Origin: JAWPMV01 sp038527215
GTDB taxonomy: Bacteria > Bacteroidota > Bacteroidia > J057
Reading direction: 5' to 3'
Length of the DNA: 64,000 bases
Assembly (NCBI GenBank): GCA_038527215.1
Contig: JBCBGC010000025.1
Span: 1 to 64,000 of the forward strand
Of the stretch, positions 43,301-50,152 are shown piece by piece. Made by a program: the position numbers and the translations under genes. The first letter of the stretch is position 1. The number at the start of each line of letters is the position of its first letter. Under the pieces are notes generated by a model that had not been told where the DNA came from, searched no databases, and saw nothing but the letters and a program-made list of their open reading frames with translations.

Positions 43301-44515
43301 GCTTCGGGCGTGGTAATGCGCATCACTGTTGCTTTGCACATTTTGAGACCCGCAGATGCCGGCATATGCCATGATGGTGCTTCCACTGCCTGGTTCATAG
43401 GCACTACTGCCACTGCCATTCCCTCCGCAAGCCCCCGCGGTCCCGTTGAAGGTATGGCTGGCGGCGAACTGATGACCAACTTCGTGGGCCACGTAATCGA
43501 TATCAAAGGGATCTCCGATCGGATTGCTGCTCCCGGTTACGCCCCGGGCTTTCTGGTTATTGTTACATACTACTCCAAAACCAGCCACTCCGCCACTGTT
43601 AGTGCCAAATACATGACCGATGTCATAATTCGCTGCACCGATCACGGAATTGATGTTGGACTGGTTTTCAGACAACATGGTACCGGCACTGCCATTGGAG
43701 TAGGGGTCTGAACCTGCATTGGTGTAAATCAGGGTATCATTATTGGCAATCAATACTAGTCTGATGGACAGATCTCGCTCCATGATTGCGTTCACCCGGT
43801 TAATGGAAGTAACCATCGCCGCCTGGGCCAAGGCTACCGTCCCTCCATGATATGCGGTGTACTCCGCCGTCCCTGCCAGGGCCAGACGATAACTCCTTAC
43901 CTGGCAATCCCCAAATTTTTTAGCGGTGACCGGTCCTTTCTCAGGTATGAGTGATTTTTTTCCAGGCTCTTCGAAATGACATACCATTTGCTTACCTACC
44001 GCCACAAAATCCTTTTTCCAGTATACACTGTAGAGATCGGGGCGATTTCGGCTATAGGGGTCAATAAAAATGGCGCCCTCTGGAGAAAGAATCATAGCGT
44101 GAAAGCCCTGTGGGGTTATATCCATCCTTACCTTGATGGCCGGATTCTCGATTCCCCTTCCAGCATAGGTGCGGATTTCCGGGTACTTCTCCTGCAAGGG
44201 TTTTTCCATGATGGAAGAATGAACCAGGTTAACCCGAATCCATCTTCCATCTGGGGTAGGAAGACTTACCGGGAAAGTTTTGTAAGGAGAATAAAAACTT
44301 TCATCTGGAGCTTGTTGGAGAAGTTGGCCCCAGGCCGCCAAATCTAACCCCATCAGTCGTTCTTTCTGCGGGATGATGTCCCGCTGTTCTTGATGGGGAA
44401 TGAGGCGATCCGGTATTTTTTCCCAATACTGCCCTGGACTTACCTGAGCGAATAAGGAAGCAGAAAAAAGGAGAAAAGATGGAATAAGAATTAAGCGTAG
44501 TGTAGAAAAGTGCAT
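40364..44515 (-). CDS. T9SS-exported metzincin protease with P-domain and PKD/SprB repeats
   Basis: 1383 residues. Signal peptide (LILIPSFLLFSASLFAQ), a propeptide (about 20-205), and a reprolysin-like zinc protease domain (about 205-425) with HEVGHQFAASH (His344, Glu345, His348, His354) and Met-turn TIMAYAGIC. Then Ig/FnIII-like segments, a proprotein-convertase P-domain (about 905-1045, SVDVPKNIPNSVTTISS ... WTLEVDD), SprB-like repeats, a PKD segment (YLWNFGDGVLASS) and a T9SS sorting domain (AFPNPMQDQLKIEI ... SGVYYLGLS). It is secreted and probably surface-attached, and degrades proteins outside the cell. All zinc ligands are intact, so it should be active after propeptide removal. Confidence 0.93.
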   Translation of the reverse strand: MHFSTLRLILIPSFLLFSASLFAQVSPGQYWEKIPDRLIPHQEQRDIIPQKERLMGLDLAAWGQLLQQAPDESFYSPYKTFPVSLPTPDGRWIRVNLVHSSIMEKPLQEKYPEIRTYAGRGIENPAIKVRMDITPQGFHAMILSPEGAIFIDPYSRNRPDLYSVYWKKDFVAVGKQMVCHFEEPGKKSLIPEKGPVTAKKFGDCQVRSYRLALAGTAEYTAYHGGTVALAQAAMVTSINRVNAIMERDLSIRLVLIANNDTLIYTNAGSDPYSNGSAGTMLSENQSNINSVIGAANYDIGHVFGTNSGGVAGFGVVCNNNQKARGVTGSSNPIGDPFDIDYVAHEVGHQFAASHTFNGTAGACGGNGSGSSAYEPGSGSTIMAYAGICGSQNVQSNSDAHYHARSLLQIGNFVTNTSCATIITSANSAPVVSNPTQSYTIPAGTTFFLDATATDVDADSLTYCWEQYDNQSSTQPPVASSTTGPNFRSFDPTPDPRRYFPRIDDIVANNTPTWEVIPDVGRTMDFRVSVRDNALPGGCTDHGDATITVDGNSGPFVLTSPSDTGITYLALSSQLITWNVAGSDQAPVNASTVDILLSTDGGFTYPVTVASGVPNTGSFSAIIPNNPTTTARIMVVGSNNVFFDISNNDFEIIPSVPDFSLLIPNPLPFICSGNNGTVNLDVTSILGFTDTVNLSVSLSPNSPMNASLQNTQVVPGGFTNINLTNTANAPGGNYTLTVTGSSSTGSKSIIMNFNLIDGPPPAPTLDSPQDTAIGVSPTPLLSWDPAQGATSYQVQVAADPNFSTLIVNDSLIPDTFYQVTNALNNATFYYWRVIATNPCGNSVSTPFSFVTGNISCQTLASVDVPKNIPNSVTTISSDLNFPNSGSIQSVKVVNLSGTHTYISDLVFRLISPSGTQVVLIDEICSNENNFNINLEDGASAYNNIPCPPTDGLTYEPLEALSAFQGEDPQGTWTLEVDDVFPQDGGSLNAWGLEICYAAGNSCVLNISPAILQLGCTDSCDATASMIPTGGNGDYSFIWSSGSTDSTLLNVCPGSYHVVVQDSSGCLGGYLFSLGSPTTFNVAVAGQTDVSCFGAADGTASLSFTGGAAPYTEDWGGLNPNALPAGSHVVYVEDANQCLDSVVVVIGQPAQLSLNLGPDITICQGSNLILNAGNDPQTTAYQWSTGAQTQTISVQDSGLYSVLITQGGCQERDSIYVSVVPVPVVGFSFSINGPTVTFQNSSSSGVYLWNFGDGVLASSTNPIHVYTSTGTYQVSLVVTDNFGCKSDTLVQDVVINSLTDISRLLVGQIKAFPNPMQDQLKIEIKNIPWEGMEFHLQNHLGQIVARKRAPGSDFEWDISPLASGVYYLGLSQGAEVYYLQRLSKQ

Positions 44516-44640
44516 ATACGGTAGAGCTAAGCCTGATTAAGGCTAATAGTGGAACATACTTGTGCCTTTAGGTTAATGCTCTATGGGGGTTGTTCGTATG
44601 TGAAGCGGCTTATCCACCTAGCATACAGCTAGGAAAGTAT

Positions 44641-44681
44641 AATCCCTACTGATTTTCGCAATTAAAGCAGTAGGGATTTTT
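44641..44681. terminator. Hairpin, possible terminator
   Basis: AATCCCTACTG (44641-44651) and CAGTAGGGATT (44668-44678) are perfect 11-bp inverted repeats with a 16-nt loop and a T run to 44681 on the plus strand. It lies between the metzincin start and the MFS transporter stop, about 60 bp past the latter, so it may end the transporter transcript despite the weaker T run on that strand. Confidence 0.5.
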
Positions 44682-44740
44682 AGGGCAAAACAAATGAGGT
44701 CGAAATTGGATTTGAAGAACCTCAGGTTCTGTACGTTGGA

Positions 44741-46297
44741 TCAGGATTTTACCAGTTCCGCTTCCAGTTCTTCGAGAGATTTCCCTTTGGTTTCAGGGAG
44801 CAGTCTCAAAACCAGGAGCAGGCCAATCAGCCCAAAAATACCATAAATCAAGAAGGTCATGGAGGTGCCCAGGTTCTGCAATTCCCAGGGAAATACCTGT
44901 TGCACCAGGAAGCTGACCGCTGAATTGATGCCGGCTACAAAGGAAATCATAATGCCCCGGATGCGGTTGGGGAACATTTCAGATAACAGCACCCACATGA
45001 CGGGTCCTAAGGAAATGGCAAAAGAGGCCACAAAGAAAAGGATGCCAAATAGCACCAACATGGGGTTGGTTTCTATACCCGCAGAAATGAGGGCAGATTC
45101 ATTATCCCGGGCTACTTTGTCCCCCAGCGTGTCCCGTAGGGCCTGCTTGAAGCTGACATCATTGTCAAAACTTTGCCCTATCAACGGCGCTACAGCGGTT
45201 TGCATTTCAGGGTTCAGTTGCTGTACGGAGGTATCAGAAATTTGGTAGGTGGCTTGTCCAAACTGGAAAGCCAGAAACAGCATACTGACCGTAACCCCTG
45301 CCGTGCCGATAATCATTAAGGGGCGTCGACCCATTCGGTCGATCAAGGCCATGGCTACCAGGGTAAACACCAGGTTGATGATGCCCACAAAAACCGCCTG
45401 AGTAAAGGAGGCATTTTCCCCAATGCCAGATTGCTCAAAGATCATGTTGGCGTAGAAAAAAACCGAGTTAATACCGGTAATCTGCTGCAGGACCCCGACG
45501 ATGATGCCGATCATCAGGATCATGCGCAAGGCGGGTTTAAATATCTCTCCTAAAGAAGGTTTGGGGCTATTCGCCTCTTCTTCCAGCGACTTTTTGATAT
45601 TGTCCAGCTCTTCCTTGCCTCCCGCTTCTCCATTTGCTTTGGTGAGAATGTCCAGGCCTTCGTCCTCTCTGCCTTTCATGATCAGCCAGCGGGGGCTCTC
45701 CGGCACAAACAATAATGCCCCAAAGAAAAGGACAGCTGGTAAAACCTCTAAGGCCAACATCCATCGCCAGGGATCGGTGTCCATGCCGATGGTTTCCACC
45801 CAGGAAGCGCCGGATACGCTCAGATTCCGGATCAGGAGGTTGGTGAAGTAAGCTACTGTGAAGGCGATCACGATATTGAGCTGGTTAAAGGAAACCATGC
45901 GTCCCCTTAAGCGAGCGGGAGAGATTTCCGCAATGTACAAGGGACCCAGGACCAGGGAAGCCCCAACTCCCACGCCGCCTAACATCCGAAAAGCCAGGAA
46001 CATGGGGTAGTTCACGGCCAGAGAAGAGCCTAAGGCCGAAATAGCATAGGCGATCGCCCCAACCGCCAGCACCATTCTGCGGCCATAGCGATCACTCAAA
46101 GGACCTGCCAGAAACATCGTTACCGTAGAAATCAGGGTAAGGCTGGCCACGGCAAAGCCCAGTTGACCAGGAGTGAGATCAAAAAGGGTATTGATGTAGC
46201 CATTTACCCCTGAAATGACTACGGCATCAAAGCCAAAAAGGAAGCCCCCCAAAGCCACAGCCAGGGCGGTTTTAATTACAAAACGGTTATTTTCCAT
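44741..46297 (-). CDS. Sugar porter family MFS transporter
   Basis: 518 residues, 12 predicted membrane helices. Sugar porter signatures are complete: GPLSDRYGRR in loop 2-3, RLRGRM, PESPRWLIMKGR before the central loop, QQITGINSVFFYANMIF, DRMGRRP in loop 8-9 and PETKGKSLEELE at the end. It has a long insertion (about 335-395) between helices 9 and 10 that is polar and carries QTAVAPLIGQSFDND. It most likely imports a monosaccharide by proton symport; with the divergent GH43 gene the substrate may be xylose or arabinose, which is inference. Divergent from the glycosidases with 71 bp between the starts. Confidence 0.93.
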   Translation of the reverse strand: MENNRFVIKTALAVALGGFLFGFDAVVISGVNGYINTLFDLTPGQLGFAVASLTLISTVTMFLAGPLSDRYGRRMVLAVGAIAYAISALGSSLAVNYPMFLAFRMLGGVGVGASLVLGPLYIAEISPARLRGRMVSFNQLNIVIAFTVAYFTNLLIRNLSVSGASWVETIGMDTDPWRWMLALEVLPAVLFFGALLFVPESPRWLIMKGREDEGLDILTKANGEAGGKEELDNIKKSLEEEANSPKPSLGEIFKPALRMILMIGIIVGVLQQITGINSVFFYANMIFEQSGIGENASFTQAVFVGIINLVFTLVAMALIDRMGRRPLMIIGTAGVTVSMLFLAFQFGQATYQISDTSVQQLNPEMQTAVAPLIGQSFDNDVSFKQALRDTLGDKVARDNESALISAGIETNPMLVLFGILFFVASFAISLGPVMWVLLSEMFPNRIRGIMISFVAGINSAVSFLVQQVFPWELQNLGTSMTFLIYGIFGLIGLLLVLRLLPETKGKSLEELEAELVKS

Positions 46298-46319
46298 GTG
46301 AAGTAGTGTAGATTTTTCG

Positions 46320-46327
46320 TAGTTTTG
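46320..46327 (+). promoter_or_regulatory. Possible promoter -7 box of the GH43 gene
   Basis: TAGTTTTG is an exact TAnnTTTG match 41 bp before the GH43 start in a 71-bp divergent intergenic region. The -33 box is not at the optimal distance (TTTC at 46291-46294). Confidence 0.35.
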
Positions 46328-46368
46328 GTCAAAATGATAATAAGTTACAAATCCTTAGTCAGACTTCT

Positions 46369-47985
46369 ATGACCCGCATCAACAATCCTGTCCTGCGCGG
46401 TTTTTATCCCGACCCATCCATGATCCGGGTAGGAGAGGACTACTATATAGCCACCTCCACCTTTGAGTGGTTTCCGGGCATTTCACTGCATCATTCCCGG
46501 GACTTGGTACATTGGGAATTGCTGGAATATCCGCTAAATCGCCCGTCTCAGCTGGATATGCTGGGAAATCCGGACTCTTGCGGGGTGTGGGCTCCTTGTC
46601 TGACCTATGCGAACGAAACATATTACCTTTGCTATACGAATGTACGTTCCTTTGACGGAGTATGGAAGGATACTCCTAATTTTTTAGTAACGGCTTCAGA
46701 TATTCGGGGACCATGGTCTGAGCCTGTCTTTTTGCATGCCCGAGGATTCGATCCTTCCTTATTTCACGATGAAGATGGACGTAAATGGGTGAGCAGTATG
46801 TTGGTAGATCATAGAAAGGGAAAATTTTTTGGGGGCATTATCCTACAAGAATGGGATGAAGTCACGCAAAAAATGACCGGCCCGGTCCATCATATTTTTG
46901 CTGGCAGTGAATTGGGATTGACCGAGGGGCCGCATCTGTTTAAAAGAAACGGATGGTACTACCTGATTTTGGCGGAGGGCGGAACGGAATACGGCCATGC
47001 CTGGTCTTTGGCCCGTTCTCGCCGCATCACCGGTCCTTATGAACTCCACCCAGACAATCCGGTGATTTCTTCGCGAGATTATCCTGATCATCCCTTGCAA
47101 AAAGCAGGGCACGGGAACCTGGTGGAGACGCCTACAGGGGCATGGTACGCCACCGCTTTGGTGGGAAGACCGCTAAGCAAACATGGCAGGTGTATTACCG
47201 GGAGAGAAACGGCGCTGATCCCTGTAAAGTGGGAAGCGGATGAATGGTTATATACCCAACATGGAGAAAAATATCCCCCGCTATCTTTTCAAGTAGAGGA
47301 ACCTGCAGTTCCAACCATGGTTAATCAGGCCAGTTGGCGGGCAGATTTTACCTCACCTAAACTAGCCCTCAAATTTCAAAGCCTGCGTGTACCCATGAGC
47401 GAGGATTGGGTAAGTCTGAAAGCCAGGCCCGGATACCTGCGCCTTTTTGGCCGGGAATCGCTCACTTCTTTTCATCGACAAAGTCTGATCGCTACCCGCA
47501 TCACCGAAGTTCACCTTCAGGCAGAAACATCCCTGGAGTTTGCGCCTGAAGATTTCCAGCAGTTAGCAGGGCTGGTGGCATATTACAATACGGGTCATTA
47601 CTATTACGCCTACCTCAGTGATGGGGAGGAAGAAGGCATGAACGAAATCAGCCTGTTGGCTTGCGACAACTTTGAGAGTAAGGAAGTCCTGGAAGTTCCC
47701 TTGCTGATTCCCCAGGGTCAAAAGGTCTATTTACGGCTTACCTTGGATCGGGCCGACTTGCAATTTTACTATCGGCTGGAGGACACAGCCTGGCATACCT
47801 TGGGGCCCATCCTGGATGGGAGCATACTCTCAGATGACTATGTAAGAGAGGGTAGTGCCAGGTACCGGCCAGCCTTCACCGGGGCCTTTGTGGGGATTTG
47901 CTGCCAGGATTTGACCGGAAACCAGGGCTATGCTGATTTTGAATACTTTGCATACGAGGTACTTACGAATAAAACAAGCAAATAA
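46369..47985 (+). CDS. Glycoside hydrolase family 43 (beta-xylosidase/arabinofuranosidase type)
   Basis: 538 residues, no signal peptide. The five-bladed propeller domain (about 1-310) shows the GH43 triad: catalytic base Asp15 in GFYPDPS, pKa-modulating Asp128 in RGFDPS, and acid Glu186 in TEGPHLF. The C-terminal beta-sandwich (about 320-538) is the DUF1349/GH43_C2-type domain of beta-xylosidases. The start NPVLRGFYPDPSMIRVGEDYY is typical of xylan-active members. It is likely cytoplasmic, acting on imported oligosaccharides, with the MFS transporter divergently encoded. Specificity cannot be fixed by sequence reading alone. Confidence 0.93.
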   Translation: MTRINNPVLRGFYPDPSMIRVGEDYYIATSTFEWFPGISLHHSRDLVHWELLEYPLNRPSQLDMLGNPDSCGVWAPCLTYANETYYLCYTNVRSFDGVWKDTPNFLVTASDIRGPWSEPVFLHARGFDPSLFHDEDGRKWVSSMLVDHRKGKFFGGIILQEWDEVTQKMTGPVHHIFAGSELGLTEGPHLFKRNGWYYLILAEGGTEYGHAWSLARSRRITGPYELHPDNPVISSRDYPDHPLQKAGHGNLVETPTGAWYATALVGRPLSKHGRCITGRETALIPVKWEADEWLYTQHGEKYPPLSFQVEEPAVPTMVNQASWRADFTSPKLALKFQSLRVPMSEDWVSLKARPGYLRLFGRESLTSFHRQSLIATRITEVHLQAETSLEFAPEDFQQLAGLVAYYNTGHYYYAYLSDGEEEGMNEISLLACDNFESKEVLEVPLLIPQGQKVYLRLTLDRADLQFYYRLEDTAWHTLGPILDGSILSDDYVREGSARYRPAFTGAFVGICCQDLTGNQGYADFEYFAYEVLTNKTSK

Positions 47986-47998
47986 GTTAACCACCGAT

Positions 47999-49126
47999 AT
48001 GAACTACTCGATACCTACGCTGTGCCTGGCAGGCTTGCTCAGTCTCTCCTCTTGTCAGCCTGCCGCTGAACAAACCACAGGGCCAGCACCGGCTCAGGCA
48101 GCCTTAGCTAAGTTTGAACCTCCTGCAGGTAAATGCCTGCTCTTTGTGGGGCAGGAATTGGAAGCGATTGGGGGCCTGGAGGCCTATAGCGATGGTTATT
48201 ATGACCATTTCGAAGCTCCCGGAGGGTTTACCATGTATACCAACTTCCGTCCCGGAGATGAATCTTTCGGCCATATTTACAAAGGGGTGGACGGGGTAAA
48301 AACCACAGATGACTGGGGAGACAGTCCTAGCAATATGTCTCTGCAAATCGCCGACGAAGATTTTGCCCACTCAGCCCTGGCCATCGGCCTGGAACTGGTG
48401 AACCATACAGACGAGATTGCCGCCGGGGTCCATGATTCCTTGATCCTGGAACTTGGCACTTTCTTACAATCCCTAGGGCGAAGACCGGTATTCCTGCGCA
48501 TTGGCTACGAATTCGACGGCCATGCCTGGAACCATTACAATCGGGAAGAATACCTTGGGTCCTTTCACCGCATCAAAGATATGTATGATTCCATGGGCAT
48601 CGACAACATCGCTTATGTATGGCAGTGTACGGGTTGGGGATCTGATTACGAAGCACTGGAAGCCTGGTATCCTGGGGATGAATACGTGGACTGGTGTGGC
48701 TACTCGCACTTTGCGCGTTGGCCGGAGGCACAGCCGATGCTGGATTTTGCCCGTAACCATCAGAAACCCGTTTTCGTTGCTGAAGCCACGCCGACCCTGG
48801 GCAGTCCTACCGTCAAAGAGGATGGGCAAACCATCCCCCTGGATTTAAATGACCCGGAACAAGCTCAACAGGCCTGGGATGAATGGTTCGTGCCTTTTTT
48901 CGAAACCATCCACCAAAACGAAGACGTCATCAAAGCCATCAGTTATATAAACTGTTACTGGAAGTCTCACCCCATGTGGGAAAATAATCCTACCTTCCAG
49001 TATGTAGATGCTCGTCTACAGCAAAATGAGATGATCAGCGAAAAGTGGAAAGCAGAAATGGCTTCCGGGAGATATCTGCATAGTTCTGCCGGGCTGTTTG
49101 ATCAGCTTTGGGGAGATAAGAAGTAA
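47999..49126 (+). CDS. GH26-like glycoside hydrolase lipoprotein
   Basis: 375 residues from the ATG at 47999, which begins a lipoprotein signal (CLAGLLSLSSC, Cys19); upstream in-frame codons overlap the GH43 gene. After a linker the domain resembles (beta/alpha)8 hydrolases: FLRIGYEFDGHAWNHY carries a likely acid/base Glu and KPVFVAEATPTL a likely nucleophile Glu, in the places these have in GH26 and related clan GH-A enzymes. GH26 members are mainly mannanases. Clan membership is reasonably clear; the GH26 label is less so. Thirteen bp separates it from GH43, so they form an operon. It is expected on the outer membrane. Confidence 0.7.
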   Translation: MNYSIPTLCLAGLLSLSSCQPAAEQTTGPAPAQAALAKFEPPAGKCLLFVGQELEAIGGLEAYSDGYYDHFEAPGGFTMYTNFRPGDESFGHIYKGVDGVKTTDDWGDSPSNMSLQIADEDFAHSALAIGLELVNHTDEIAAGVHDSLILELGTFLQSLGRRPVFLRIGYEFDGHAWNHYNREEYLGSFHRIKDMYDSMGIDNIAYVWQCTGWGSDYEALEAWYPGDEYVDWCGYSHFARWPEAQPMLDFARNHQKPVFVAEATPTLGSPTVKEDGQTIPLDLNDPEQAQQAWDEWFVPFFETIHQNEDVIKAISYINCYWKSHPMWENNPTFQYVDARLQQNEMISEKWKAEMASGRYLHSSAGLFDQLWGDKK

Positions 49127-49147
49127 ATAAATACTAACTCAAAGGGG

Positions 49148-49174
49148 TAGGGCAGGAAGAAATTCCTAGCCCTA
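49148..49174 (+). terminator. Hairpin terminator after the glycosidase operon
   Basis: TAGGGC-AGGAA and TTCCT-A-GCCCTA pair with a GAAA loop and one bulged A, followed by TTCTGCTTTTT. The 3' arm overlaps the last codon of the convergent gene. Confidence 0.55.
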
Positions 49175-49702
49175 TTCTGCTTTTTCATAGGCTTCTAGCA
49201 GCCAGCCCAGCAGTTCTTCGTCTACTTCCTCTGAAGAACTTAACCGAACCCGATGGGTACACATGCTGCCAAAGGGGCCGGAATTTTCCAGGCGATCGGT
49301 GGTTTCTTTTCCTTTGATTTTGAGCCCCAGGTCAATCCGGGTTTTGGTGGCAGGTTTGATAAGGGCAAATTGTTTTTTCCGAATCAGACTTACGCTGCTC
49401 TTCTTAGGTGTACAAGTAATGTCGGAGCCGAAGGTCAGGATCTCTGCCAGCAGTTTTTCATAGACGGGCCGAAGATGCTCTTTCCCTTTATACTGCTGTT
49501 CTACTAATTCCTGAGGGTCGTGAGAAGCAGCATCTGCCTCTCTGGCCTTGAGGGATACAAAGTTGGCGAAGCCATGCGTAAAGCCGTGTTCCTGTTTGAG
49601 GAAATTCAGGATGGCGGTATGCTTATCCAACTTAGTGGCTTTAACCACTTTGATCCAATGAGCCAGGGGTTTGCCCGTCTTTTCTAATAGGCCTTTTTCC
49701 AT
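49172..49702 (-). CDS. DUF4287 and DUF5655 domain protein
   Basis: 176 residues, soluble. The N-terminal part (EKTGKPLAHWIKVVKATKLDKH ... HGFTHGFANFVSL) is the DUF4287 pattern; the C-terminal half from about residue 70 (VYEKLLAEILTFGSDITCTPKKSSVSLIRKKQFALIKP) is DUF5655, a putative transport- or nucleotide-binding-like fold often found after DUF4287. Such proteins occur widely in soil and marine bacteria; the function is unknown. Single gene with the terminator of the convergent glycosidase operon at its 3' end. Confidence 0.88.
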   Translation of the reverse strand: MEKGLLEKTGKPLAHWIKVVKATKLDKHTAILNFLKQEHGFTHGFANFVSLKAREADAASHDPQELVEQQYKGKEHLRPVYEKLLAEILTFGSDITCTPKKSSVSLIRKKQFALIKPATKTRIDLGLKIKGKETTDRLENSGPFGSMCTHRVRLSSSEEVDEELLGWLLEAYEKAE

Positions 49703-49780
49703 ATTGGGGGTTTATTATATGCGACAAGAAAAGCCTTTCCAAGAGACTTTTTCAGGAAATTCTGCACCAATCCTAAGGTA

Positions 49781-50068
49781 CTACTGATAGGCTTGCAGCA
49801 GCTTGACCAGCTTTTTATGTCGATAGATTTTCGCTACATCCAAGGCGGTTTCCCCTCCCCAAACGGCTTTTACATGCGGGTCAGCTCCGTTTTTGAGGAG
49901 GAACTCAGCTACTTCCACATGCCCCCCTCTGACAGTTTCGATGAGAGGACTGGTCAAAAATTCAGGATGCTGGTAGTTGGGGTCTATGCCCTCTTTGATA
50001 TAATACTCTACTAAAGGAAGGTCTCCTTTTTCGCAGGCGTAAAACATGGCTTTCCAATCTCCACCCAT
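49781..50068 (-). CDS. Small ankyrin-repeat protein
   Basis: 95 residues from the ATG at 50066-50068 (MGGDWKAMFYACEKGD); the ORF extends 16 codons further upstream, which would overlap a terminator hairpin and is less likely. It contains about two and a half ankyrin repeats: DLPLVEYYIKEGIDPNYQ, TSPLIETVRGGHVEVAEFLL/KNGADPHVK and GGETALDVAKIYRHKKLVKLL. Ankyrin repeats bind other proteins. No partner gene is evident. Confidence 0.82.
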   Translation of the reverse strand: MGGDWKAMFYACEKGDLPLVEYYIKEGIDPNYQHPEFLTSPLIETVRGGHVEVAEFLLKNGADPHVKAVWGGETALDVAKIYRHKKLVKLLQAYQ

Positions 50069-50088
50069 ACGTGTTATTGTTTTAAGAA

Positions 50089-50143
50089 AAATAGGCGATT
50101 CCAGCCCTTTTTCCAAAAAGGAATCGCCCGGAATCGCCTATTT
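50089..50143. terminator. Nested hairpin terminator with three GGAATCGCC-type copies
   Basis: AAATAGGCGATTCC (50089-50102) pairs exactly with GGAATCGCCTATTT (50130-50143). A further GGAATCGCC at 50120-50128 and an inner CCTTTTT/AAAAAGG stem lie in the loop, so alternative folds are possible. On the minus strand it ends the SprB-repeat gene (stop at 50153) with a following T-rich run. On the plus strand ATTTTT also follows. Confidence 0.75.
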
Positions 50144-50152
50144 ATTTTTGCC

